The notes below the pieces were generated by a model that saw nothing but the letters and a program-made list of their open reading frames with translations, made no database searches and was not told the origin of the DNA. The translations under genes and the position numbers were made by a program. A stretch of DNA of 29,671 nt from Gymnopilus junonius (lineage: Eukaryota; Basidiomycota; Agaricomycetes; Agaricales; Galerinaceae): the NCBI GenBank assembly GCA_015501075.1, contig JADNYJ010000397.1, positions 1-29,671 on the forward strand, given 5' to 3'. Below, in pieces: positions 1 to 10,512 of this stretch; position 1 is the first letter of the stretch, and each line of letters starts with the position of its first letter.

Positions 1-673
1 ATCCATTCCGAGTTGAACGTTAAACTATCGAGATTCGACATTCTTGATCTGCACGTACCTGCTACCTACTTTCAAAAACTACTGTGCCATGTACAGAAAA
101 TGACTCTGCCATCACACCCTTCTTCATATGTTTTTTAAATTCGCCCCTCTCATAGGCAATGTTCGACCTTTCAGCTTCAGTTTTAACCAATTCCCGGCGG
201 CGACATAGCCCTTACAGCTCACCTTCTCGGAAAAGGAACGAATTACACGTCTTGAAGAACTTCAACGTGCTGGAAAATTTGAGATATATGTATTAAGGGC
301 TCAGCGCTCAAGCGTTCATATTTCATTCGCGTCTCCCTGGTGGGAGCTCCAATGTCCATCCCGCCGCTCCTGATATCATATATGACCAAAACGCGTAGGA
401 AACATGCATATCGATGGAGCCTGTCGAAGTACTATTACGTTTGGTCCCTGCTAGTGGGTGACATCGTAATATCAGCATTGCCCAGCCGCCCACTTTTGCC
501 CGCCACCCACCAATCGCTTCCTTTCCTCTCAACCTCGACTTCGCTGTTAGGAGCACCATCTGTCTCCGCCTGCGTTAATCCTGCACGCCATACGGACTGC
601 TATCTCATCCAGAACTTTGGTCATCACACTCATTTCGGCATCTTCAAGATTTGTCGCTCACCATCGCTCACCA
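1..673. other. 5' flank without a supported gene
   Basis: No open frame here shows splice-consistent exons, a recognisable domain or a conserved motif. Short open frames on both strands overlap each other and have no support. The last 100-200 bases probably hold the promoter and 5' leader of the membrane-protein gene that starts at 674, but I see no clear TATA box or named site. Confidence 0.4.
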
Positions 674-1819
674 ATGCAGTCGCATAAAGACCACTCAGAA
701 GACGAGGCACCGCCCCATCAAAATGCTCCAGATTCACTGGTCTCTGGCCATACACATTCCTGTGCTATTCTTTCTAATGAAAGCACTGAGTTCTTGACTA
801 GGCGACAGCCACCACTCCTCTGGAGAAAGTCGACCTATTATGGTGAGTCCCGCTCTACGTTGTCTCCATAGATTTCTTTTCTCAACTGAGTTGAATATCA
901 GGGATCTCGTTGATTTCGCTTTTCTTAGCAACGGTACTTGCTATAGTGGCGTTTTCCATTCGGACCTCATATCGCGGTGGTGCTTTTCTGGACAAGGATC
1001 ATCTTCGTAAGCTATCCGTTCCGATTTATGTTTGAAACTTGGTGGATGAGATTTCTTTAATTAGCCGTTCTATTCTATGCAGCAGCCGTGTTCATAGGAG
1101 CACTCCCTCTATCGGGCGTTTGTGCTCTGTGGGTGTTTCCTGAATGCATTTCGTGTTTCCGCTGAAGTTGGCTTCCTGTCATCTAGGCTACGATATGAAA
1201 AGGACGTCGCCATTGGATGGGTGCTGTTTTTTACCCTCGTCTTTAGCCTCCTCTCCCTAGGTCAGTCCTTCCCATTTTCATGCCGGAGCCGGAACTAACT
1301 ATGTACGTCTATCTAGGGCCTATTTTCATATTTTCTATCGATTCTTCGGAAAGTACAGTCTTCATAGAAGATCACACCAGCGCGACTTTGGCCTACGTAA
1401 TGGCTACATTTTGCGTCATCTCGTCAATAGCATGTAAGTGCGGTTGCCATTCTTGACCACAAGCACTTGTTGAGTATTTCCGACATTTAGTATGCGTGGC
1501 GGCAGGCATCACGTACTTGACCATGATCAGAATACAATCTAATGACCGCTCCAGAATCAAGGACATCTTCGCATCTGTTACTCGTACGTCTGGTCATTAC
1601 CTGTATACCTAGTCAGTACTAATGTCTGCCTTAGTGAGCATTGCTTCCCTTGGTGCTTTCAGCAGTGCCCAAAGCGAACTAAAACGCCGATCGAAATGGG
1701 TTGGGAATGCTCCATCGTCCGCCATGGGCGCGCCGGGTTTGGATACGACATGCGATCTAGCATCGCTCTCTATGTCACGAAAATCTGAAGGCCTCGAGGA
1801 ACTCCCTTCACCGGTTTAG
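674..1819 (+). CDS. four-helix integral membrane protein, unknown family
   Basis: Seven exons join into one open frame of 268 residues: 674-842, 902-1006, 1065-1128, 1187-1260, 1317-1433, 1491-1583 and 1635-1819. All six introns are 51-59 nt with GT donors and AG acceptors, and every phase matches, which is strong evidence that the gene is real. The first 60 residues are hydrophilic and acidic. Four hydrophobic stretches follow: one starting GISLISLLATV, then VLFYAAAVFIGAL, then AIGWVLFFTLVFSLLSLG, then TLAYVMATFCVISSIA. They are separated by short charged loops, and a Ser-rich, basic cytosol-like tail of about 70 residues ends the protein. There is no signal peptide or catalytic motif. I do not recognise the family. 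The start is the first ATG that opens into the spliced frame; an upstream exon cannot be excluded. Confidence 0.72.
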
Positions 1820-2890
1820 GTGACGGCTAGATCACGTAGGAACGCTTAGACGTAGACTCAAGGCTGCAACTTTAAAATGATATTGGGATTTATACGAAGT
1901 CAACTACCATTCTAGAACTTGAAATTTATGAAGACAAGTGTACGGGCCATAATCAATCTTCTGAATTCTACACATTTCTGAACGTAAACTTTAAAGGGTA
2001 AGGTTGAACAAACCATTTCATGATTCACGGCAGCGCTGGCACCCATTCTTACGTATGGGTCACGAGTGACGACCCATGCGCCTCATGCGCTTCCCCCAAC
2101 CCCAAGGTTAAGCTGAACTCAAAATGCAACACAGTGAGGTGCGTCGAGTTCGGAACGAGTCCTATATTTGACTCGGTGGCAAACTCCGTTTGCTAGAGGT
2201 CCAAAGGCGTAGTTTAGAGTTGATAAAATTGAAGTAAATCGAAAATATGAATGCTCAGATGATAGTAGAGCTTCTTAGCCAGTAAATGGGTGCTAAATTC
2301 GATTGTTAGCTACTGTACGAAGATTTGAAGTATTTATACTGTAGCTAGAATATAAAATGAGTCAGATTTGAAACAGGAGAGTAGGAGAAAAGCTACGAAA
2401 AAGGTAAATAAAATATGATATGGACCCATGCTTGCTGCGCAAGAGGACACCGTATCAATTATTATGCTCCGAAACGAAATAGAAAGGTCATGAGTATGAT
2501 ATAAATCAAAAATATGTGCTACGGAAACAGGAACAAAATTATAAAACTACCGAAAATGGTCGGTCAGTACATATTTGGAAATTGGCAGAAGGTGGCGCAT
2601 CGGCGAGTTACAGAACAATTAAAATCTCCATATTACAGACCCAGCCTGAGGGTCTCCCTCACAACAGAACGTAATCTTCGCTGGCATACAAGTATCAGGT
2701 GAGCAATAGGTTATTTCAAAGCAGAATGGTTATGGGAATTTATAGATAAGGTTTAGAGAAGCAAGGTCCACTGGCTCGCCTCTCATCGTCACCTGATTCA
2801 ATCGACGATGTTGAAACTCAAAAATAGGTGGGAGCAAGTTGATTTCCCACCCTTCCTTTCGATAGGCGCTCATCTCTCCATCGCAAGAGG
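1820..2890. other. intergenic, AT-rich, no gene seen
   Basis: About 1.07 kb separates two plus-strand genes. I see no ORF with exon-like features. The only structure is a small cluster of alternating complementary hexamers at 2041-2077 (described separately). The last 200 bases presumably contain the promoter of the MYND gene. Confidence 0.4.
2041..2077. repeat. alternating inverted repeats (ACCCAT / ATGGGT / ACCCAT)
   Basis: ACCCAT at 2041-2046 can pair with ATGGGT at 2055-2060. ATGGGTC at 2055-2061 can instead pair with GACCCAT at 2071-2077. The two hairpins are mutually exclusive. The repeat lies about 230 bases beyond the stop of the upstream gene, so it may be a relic or chance structure; no function is claimed. 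Confidence 0.35.
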
Positions 2891-5800
2891 ATGGCAAATC
2901 TACTGGTGTGGCCAAGCAAATACTTTTTCTATGCCATAGGCAATACTAGTGCTGTAGCATTGACTACAGATCTCCCCCCGGAAGAGCCTGCTCGCATCTT
3001 GCTTTTAGGTTGCGGCGACCCCCGCAATGTTCTGCATACAATCTTCACTGAGGGCCCCAATTGTACGTCTTTACTTTCAATTTTAGGAGAATTTCAAACT
3101 GACGATAAATATGTGGATAGCTGGTCGTACTCTGGACTTTACTTGTTCTGATTTTGATCCTGCCGTGCTTGGTAGCTTCTTCGCCTTTTTGCCCTTGGCC
3201 TAATCCCTTTGCTTACAATTTTTGTTTGATCAATAGCACGAAATGTCCTGTTACTAACCATGATCATTGATAATAAACCACACTCAACGCTTTGGAATAT
3301 GTTTTTCCATTTCCGCCTCGACAAAGACTCCCATATTGCCCTTATCGACCAATGCAAGAAGCTGATTGGGCACTCGGAGACTACAGAGAAATGGAAGGCA
3401 TCTCCATACGCACCTTTGATCAAATTGTGCACCGATTACACTCTCAAAGAGCTCAGGCGTCATTGGACACTTTATGTCGACATGGAAGACCTGCCAAGCC
3501 CACGTCTCGCAGCCATCCACGAAGCATTCGACCGACAATCCAAAAAAAACGTGAACGCAAAAACCGTGACCAGCACTATCATTCGTTCCCTTGGACCTCT
3601 TGGTTTACGAATGTCTGCAGCCATTTTTGAAAGCTTCAAAAACTTTTGGAAGACGGGGGTCACTTACATTGATGGCAAGCGCATCTCAGCTGCAACAATC
3701 CTTAACCCGACCTTCGTTTACTCCCTGGGTGGCGAAGGCTGCTGCCTTCACTATGGCACTGACCCTCTGATTCCCTTCCATTTTGCACCGTTATTTGGAA
3801 ACTCAAAAGGAACAGTATCCATGCCCGAAATCTTGAAGGCCGCCAATCAAGAGTTCAAGGACTGGTGCTCCTCTTATTTTACGTCACTATCTTCCGGTTC
3901 TCCGCCTATCATCAGATTTTTCGTCGGTGAAGCAACCGCTGTCTGCCGTGCACTGCGGATATTTGATGCCACGGGCATATCCAACTCAGGGATTCCAGTC
4001 GCACAGTGGAAGACACAACTCATACAACTCAACAGAAACGAATACAATTCATCTAGCCCACGCAGTGCTCCTACAAGCTTCAACATCATACACACGACTA
4101 ACCTCGAGGACCACATTGGACTGTTAAATGTACTCATTGCCTCATCCCCTCTCCTTTCTGCTGACACTTCTAGTGTCCTTTATACCGAATCACTTCTTTT
4201 CCTCGGCCAAAATGCAACGAAGGAATTTACGGAGCAGCTCCATGTCGACCTGTCCGTCTTTGGGCTTTTGTCCGGCTTATCTCCAATCGACTACCTTTGT
4301 GGATTCACCAGTCGATCAAATACACATGAATTGATGAGGTACCAGGCCATGAAGAAAGACCAAAAAAAAGGCATCAACGGTAACACAGTTCTACCAGGTT
4401 ACAACTTGGAAAAGACCAGGTTCAGGAGACACCATCGCCTCTCAAAATACAGACAGCATCTTGCCTCCTGTATTCGATGGATATCAGTTGGGTACTCTAT
4501 TATACGACATTTACCAATCGCTTTTCGAGCAGGAAACCTCGATGAATTTTTGGAAAGCGAACCAGAATCTGAAAAACCTGGCCAAAGCAATATCTGTCTC
4601 CAACTTGGCGCATTACGGCCGCGAATCCTTTGTTCTCTTATTGCAACTTATACGGCAGCGACTGCAACCATCTCAGGATACATGGTCGACCACCATGGAA
4701 CGGTTTATGTCGCTACTGCTCGCTGATTGGTCAATTCAATCAATGGATACACTTCATTACCAAGACCTTTGTGGACAATTACTTCGACACAGCTTATACA
4801 GGGCCCCTTTTCTTCAAATGAAAGCTCCAAAAATCGGGCGCTTTGCACTCTGGGATACAGTCCCCGATCTTGTGCGGATTGTCCTCGTTATTCCACGGGA
4901 GAAACTTTCAGTACTCGAAGATTCCAAGGCAGATGAAATCGGGACCCCACCATTGCACTTTGACATCTTCGGCAAGACGACCCATAACGTGTTCACCGCC
5001 GCACACGTTGCATTCGGACGTGCGATTTCCGTAGGACCTAAATCTCGTCCACAAGTTGTATTCGAAGAGGATACAAAGGGCAGGGCAGGAGACTCACCGC
5101 TTGTGGCGTCGTTTGTTCTGCCTGCTCTAGTCCTTACCAGTGTCGAACCTCAAGAACGTTTGAATGTCGGTTTCAGCGTTCGTAATACGCCTGCCGCATG
5201 TGTAACTCTAATCAAGAAGCTCGGTATCTTGCTGCGTGTCTTCAGCGCTAAGCTTATGGATGAATCCCTTGTCCACGTCCTTCCGGAACAACCCCTTCCA
5301 TTGAGTTATTCCCCCGGCTCACCAATGGGTTCGAATTCATTAGGGCGCGCAAAGCCGGGTATATCCTCTCAGATTGGCGATTCCTCTACCGCATCAGTGG
5401 AACTCGATGAACAATGCGAATTAATTGCGTCTTTGACAGTACGGGTATCCATTGCAGATGAGAGGTCTGCAGAAATATTTAGTGAAGCTGGCGGAAAGGC
5501 TGTTCCTGAAATCATCCAGCTCTCACCCTGCGTTGTCAGAATTACTCTTGGAGGCCGAAATCAGGACATTGTCTATCCATTCCCTGTGATAGGCAGTTAT
5601 CATCGGTTGCGCCTGGCTCGGAAGTCGCGATATATAGAGGTATGGATATATTAGTTCTTAACTTCTCTAACTAACCACGGATTCTACCTCTCAAAGCTCA
5701 TTGTGCCGACATCTAGATCACTCCTTCCGGATGGAATGAAGCTCACCCCATTTCCTGTCATCAAAACGAACGGATTTTTCCACCCTTGGACCTTACATCG

Positions 5801-6620
5801 CGTCAATTTGTCGACGTTGCCTGTCCTTGACCTCAAGGCCAAAAAAGTTGATGAATGGTTCAACGTCCACGTTGGCTCTATGATGTCCGCTCGCGAATTG
5901 TCACTCAGAAAGAAGAACGAGGTTGACACTTTGATGTTCGTCAAAGACAGTCTCCATTCCATTTTTGTTCGTGCAGCAGGTACCCAAGGAGGTGCCGCGT
6001 ATCGTCTCTTTGCACTGCGAGACAAAACGACCAAGAATTGTGATACATGCCTCTTCATCAGCGAGCTTCGTTTTGACCTAGCATCTCACACAATAGTCTG
6101 CGATGGATATGTCCTTCCTTTTACGGTCGCGTTGTTAAAGAAGATCGAGAAGCCATTTGCCAAGTTGGTGCATCAAGGACGGATGGTCGACGTTCTCTTG
6201 CCTGATGGGGAAATCCAGGCCTGGAAGCAGCTTCTTCCCGCCTTCGTGGAAAGATGCCGATCATGGACACATGGACCAAACTGTGAATATATCGCCCAGG
6301 GACATATACCGCTCACGGAAGGGATGGAAGCAGATCCCTTATGCAGTTGTGGGAAGGGCAAGGATGTCGAGGGCATGAATAAAGTCGCATTATGGAAGGA
6401 AGTAGCGCCGTATGTCACCCGGGTTGCACTCTCGCCATTATTCGCAGTGTCATATCTTGAGACCGTGGGTCGACATCCAGACGCTCATAAGTGCTCGGTA
6501 TGCAGACGCAAAGGAAATCCAAGGCTCAAAGAATGCACTGGGTGCAAAAAGGTGAGATATTGCTCTGCTGAGTGTCAGAAGAAGGATTGGAAGACGCATA
6601 AACCCAAATGCAAGCCTTGA
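2891..6620 (+). CDS. DUF4470-MYND zinc-finger protein (one-base frame break at an A8 run)
   Basis: Exons are 2891-3062, 3121-3171, 3237-5639 and 5697-6620; introns are 58, 65 and 57 nt. The product would be about 1182 residues. Residues 1-100 form the DUF4470 domain: LLLGCGDPRNVLHTIF, then after introns 1 and 2 LDFTCSDFDPAVLARNVLLL, a signature shared with dynein-assembly-factor-like and large fungal MYND proteins. The last 42 residues are a complete MYND finger with the pattern CxxC...CxxC...YCSxxC...HxxxC, a protein-protein interaction zinc domain. The small exon 3121-3171 is needed to restore the DUF4470 motif. The middle is not otherwise classified. The frame breaks in exon 3 between 4338 and 4398: dropping one A from the A8 run at 4362-4369 makes the frame continuous through STVTQFYQVTTWKRPGSGD, whereas no phase-consistent intron fits. 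Function is unknown; such proteins are often multi-copy in Agaricomycetes. Confidence 0.85.
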
Positions 6621-7180
6621 ATAGTGTTTTGAACATGCTGAAAAATAGTTTTGCGAAGAAATACTTATTGTCTTGCGAATCTGAATCAGTATGTCCTTGT
6701 GTGGAGTACCAATTAATGCTACTTGAACTCAGAGAGAACGAACAATGATAAATAATGGTCGATAGATATCGTGGCCAGAGGTCCAGTGTACTGAACAGAA
6801 TAATTATCATTGATCTTTAATTAATAAAACAGACATGAGTGTGGCCTTGTAACGCAGGTCGATTGACCCCATCGTCGAGTACAAAACGGGATTTTGGTAT
6901 TGCGGTACATAATTACTATCATACAAATTCACTATACAGCTTGTAATACACTTCCTAAAATAAAGACGAATTAATTTGAACGAAAGGTATCCTAAAAAGT
7001 GCCCAATTATTACGCTTCAAACGGCCCAGACCTATGCAAGCGCCCAACGCTCAACCGTCATGCTCATCCGCCGTCGCTAATCCCCAAAAAAGTGCTGTTT
7101 CAGGCGACACTGCAATAATATCAGTGCCCCGAACTCGAATTGCTTCACGACGGGTGATCCATGATGCCACTAATACTAAT
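6621..7180. other. convergent 3' regions, no gene seen
   Basis: This gap lies between the 3' ends of the plus-strand MYND gene and the minus-strand membrane gene. It is AT-rich with several AATAAA-like stretches (for example near 6827 and 6958) that could serve polyadenylation on either strand. No coding exon is supported. Confidence 0.4.
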
Positions 7181-8825
7181 TTAAAGCAGATCAAACGGTG
7201 AGTAGATCCGCCTTACTATATCAAATATGAGATACATACATGCACCGCCGGAAATGGCACCCGAGGTGCCCAAGCCCAGAGACATGGCGACCGAAGTAAT
7301 GTCGGCCGGCTGAGGACATTCCAGAAAGAATCGAATTCCTTCAAAGAAAATGACGCCGCAAAAGCCAGCTTTGTATAAAAATTTGACTCAGAGAAGAACA
7401 ATTCGGCATTGAAAACCCACTTACTGGTCGCATATATGCATCCCGTTTGGCATTTAGCTACGTGGATCACTGCAAGAGTATTAGGATTCCAGAAATAATA
7501 CCTGGGTGACAAACAAAGTCAGAATGAATATTGAACGGAATAACAACGACGCAATACCGCATGCCATCAAGTAGAAGACCTGCTGAAGAGGTGTAAACCA
7601 CCAGCGCAAGTGGAAAAACTGATTGGGAGTCAGATAGGTAATGGATTCGATCTACGAAATAACAAAGTTTACCTAAATGGTCCTCGTATTTAACGAGGCC
7701 AACCAATCCCAGGATAAGTTGGAGATACAGGCACGTATTCGACAGATCTAAAAATTCCAAACAAGACAGCCCAGTCAGTCTTTTCATATTTTTTTGAAAA
7801 CATTAGACGCATACATCCCAACACCGTTCGATACAGTGACACCGATTTAGAGAACTGCACTGGTCTCGATAGTTTCCAGGCGGAATACCTTGTCCAAGTT
7901 GGGTCCGCAGTAGCATCTTGCTCAAACTCGGGCAACGTGGTCGGACAATCAGGAGTCGATATATCATTGAAGAACCCAAGTTCGGTGAAAACAGCAACTA
8001 TACATGCGGAAGGATAGACCGATTATTACCTGCCTTGAGAGAAAAAGAGCAGGCTTACCACCGACGACCAAAAGGAAGTGGACAATTGCATTTCCAGTGA
8101 GTAATTTCGGTCTGCCCGGGGACTCTTTTACAGAGAGCAAGGTCCAACTCTGGCCTGCACAAAATTGGTCAACAAAGCAGCATTGAAAGGAGAGATCGTG
8201 GAGCCTACAGAGTGAAAAATATATAGAGTTCCTGACAGCCGTGTGGCGTCGAACATCGCGCAATAGTGGGGATTTGAGTTCACTATGGGCGGATGTCACA
8301 TGTAAGAAAGCAATTTATACCAAAGAGAAGGGCGTACAATCTCAGAAGAAGCGTCATCATAACCAAACTTATGGTCGTACACCACACAAAGTTCGAGCCT
8401 TTATTCAGCATACAGTTTTTGAGTAAAGGAAGAATAAGCGCTAAAGTAAAATGGTTTACGCACGCCGTCCTACGTCGTTTTCCATGTCATATCTGGCAAG
8501 TTTTGATATGTACCAAAGCACTAGGCTGCAAGCTGTTATTGTCTCTATGAACGGAATCTTCGCAGGCCGGTTGGACAAAGTGGACTGCACATTAAGAATA
8601 AGCCAGTTGAAGCGGGTATATATGACTTTCGATCTTGGCGAGGTGACACCTAGAACATACCTGGGATATGGCATCCTGAACCGCTTTGAGTCCAGGACTC
8701 CCCAGGCCCTCTAAGTCAGGCGTTGCTTTATCAGATGAGATCGCTTTGTAGTCGGAATGAATGTTCGAACTAGCAAGAGGGCTAAGTTCAGAAGCCTTAG
8801 AAGCCTGTTTCTCGATGTTCGCCAT
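7181..8825 (-). CDS. multi-pass membrane protein, ten exons, unknown family
   Basis: Read on the minus strand, ten exons give a continuous 373-residue frame: 8825-8661, 8584-8460, 8398-8321, 8282-8209, 8154-8059, 7997-7815, 7747-7673, 7618-7558, 7501-7425 and 7368-7181. Several introns carry a textbook CTGAC branch site (for example near 7775, 7629 and 7519). The N-terminal 55 residues are hydrophilic and Ser-rich. Hydrophobic segments follow, including TGNAIVHFLLVVGVAVF, LYLQLILGLVGLV, FPLALVVYTSSAGLLL and a Gly-rich C-terminal helix ending SGGACMYLIFDIV. No signal peptide, catalytic motif or named domain is visible. Intron 3 (8320-8283) is only 38 nt and its ends are the least certain part; a longer intron that drops about 17 residues would keep the same frame. 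The gene shares its 5' side with the Nudix gene. Confidence 0.65.
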
Positions 8826-9505
8826 GAAGCTTTGAAGCGTTGTACGTGTGCGGCGTTTCGAAAGTGGGAAACCTTGAGTCCTCAGCCTTTCTCCTGTCGG
8901 ACTTTCAAAGGTTTTCGACTCGCGCTTTGATTATAAACCACGTGACCGCGTCTTCATCAGTTCCTTGAAGTTCCCGATGTTCCCTCAGAGTCCCTCAGTC
9001 ACATAAAAATCCGTCTTATGAATCAGGCCCCACTTACGACCTGACGAGCAACAAGGAGGATTGAAGGAGGATAATCATAATTATGTATCTCGAATGTTAA
9101 CGGGACTTACGCCATGGGTAAGTTGATGGGTAAGTTTTGCTTCACGTTGTCTTCACTGTGTTAATGTATCTGCGGCACCTGAACAGCTGGAAAGGATCTT
9201 CAAATAGGAACTCGTATGTTTGATGACTTGACGAACTTGGAGAATGAGTGAACAACAAATTTGTTGTGAGCATGATTCGGACCTTTTCCTAATAATTTAT
9301 TTAATTGATCATACTGAATGGTGGCAAGTATGCATGCTACGCTGTATAAGGCTGTATAGAGACGTATGATACGGATATGTATTGCTCAATAAATAGGTAA
9401 ACAAAGCAAGGCCTACCCTCAGCCTGAGGCATCTCAACTGGAGGGCTAAAAAGTCCAAAATCCGCAAATAAGAAACCACGCTGCGGTTCCGAAGTGCACA
9501 CACCC
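8826..9505. promoter_or_regulatory. bidirectional promoter region between membrane gene and Nudix gene
   Basis: The 680-bp gap separates two divergent starts (8825 minus, 9506 plus). It holds a CACGTGAC element at 8939-8946, about 115 bases upstream of the minus-strand start. An AATAAAT-type stretch near 9388 precedes the Nudix start. No coding exon is supported here. Confidence 0.45.
8939..8946. promoter_or_regulatory. CACGTGAC E-box (Cbf1-like site)
   Basis: The octamer CACGTGAC reads GTCACGTG on the other strand, matching the RTCACRTG core bound by Cbf1-type bHLH factors in fungi. It lies in a divergent promoter, the right context for such a site. A chance match of 8 bases in 30 kb is possible. 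Confidence 0.35.
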
Positions 9506-10139
9506 ATGACTCTCTTGTTTATTGCCGATTCTGCTCAACGATTCAACGTGCCTCTTGATGAACTACATGCCCAGCACCCTGGAAAACGTCTGGTAGTCGG
9601 CGTAGCTATCACAGCACCCATGGTCGCCATCACACAGAATTTCTCTGACCCCAATAAATCCCAAGCAAAAAAGCTCCTTGTCTTGCAACGAGCAGAGACT
9701 GAGAACGTATATCCATTGATGTATGAATTACCCGGAGGCGGAGCTGAACCGCAAGACACGAGCCTTCTAGCCACAGTGGTTAGGGAGACAGCAGAGGAAA
9801 CGGGATTATCAGTGACCAGAATCTTGGGTATCTTTCCAGGCTTTGAATACGAGACGTCCAAGAGTAAGGCGATCCAATTCAATTTCTTGGTCGAAGTCGA
9901 ACGAGCACCTGATGCAACGATAAATGTCCACCTTAACCCACAGGAACATTGTACCTTTGTGTGGGTCGATAAAGCTGATGATCTATCTCTCTACCCAATG
10001 ACGGAGGCGATGCACCAAGTTGTCTTGGATGCTCTGTCTTCCATGGCAGAACAAACAGCTGGTAAGTTGAATGCGCTTCAATGCCCTGTGCACAAGATCT
10101 GAAGCCTGAGTGAAATTAGCCGTCCACTATTCGGATTGA
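9506..10139 (+). CDS. Nudix hydrolase family protein
   Basis: Nudix enzymes hydrolyse a nucleoside diphosphate linked to another moiety; the substrate cannot be read from this sequence. The Nudix box runs GGGAEPQDTSLLATVVRETA then EETGL at roughly residues 75-100, with the metal-binding REXXEEXG core intact. The first Glu of the GX5EX7REUXEEXGU consensus is Thr here. I chose ATG 9506 (MTLLFIADSAQRF); the frame stays open a few codons upstream but without another ATG. Read without splicing, the frame ends at 10102. A strong GTAAGT donor at 10062 and an AG at 10118-10119 define a 58-nt intron that gives the alternative end AVHYSD at 10139. Either way the protein is just under 200 residues, no signal peptide is obvious, and it is probably cytosolic. 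Confidence 0.85.
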
Positions 10140-10512
10140 AGACATCAAGTAAATGCACATAGATGACGTATCGTGCTTGCCCACCAGTATTGGGGATTCT
10201 TCCTCTGGGACTTGAAAAATTGGCGCGACGCGACGAGTCACGACATGCCTCAGAGGTCTTCAGACTTGCGTTGGGAGGTGAAAAGCAGCCCTTTTTTTCG
10301 AAAGCTCTGTGTAATTCAGTACGTCCAAATGATAAGTATCTACGTATAAAAGAAAGAAAGAAATGCGCGCGTATAAATTACAGATTACACAGCAAGTAAG
10401 CATATATTGTAAATAAGCCAGTAAGCAGTCGAGTTGAGTGATTGAATGGGGATTCTCATGTATCATATATCATCATATCTCCTCCTCATGAATTAATCAG
10501 CGACCCTCGCCT
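10140..10512. other. convergent 3' regions of the Nudix and helicase genes
   Basis: The 3' ends of the plus-strand Nudix gene and the minus-strand helicase gene face each other here. The stretch is AT-rich around 10340-10420 and contains no exon that I can support. Confidence 0.4.

Noticed and set aside
4362..4369. Programmed ribosomal frameshifting at the A8 run
   Set aside because: There is no evidence for a stimulatory structure or for conservation, and similar one-base breaks occur in other genes of the window. A sequencing cause is simpler.
4339..4397. An intron to explain the frame change in the MYND gene
   Set aside because: The donor at 4339 with either acceptor gives the wrong phase and soon meets a stop, and the supposed intron lacks a polypyrimidine tract. 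A one-base change at the A8 run explains it better.
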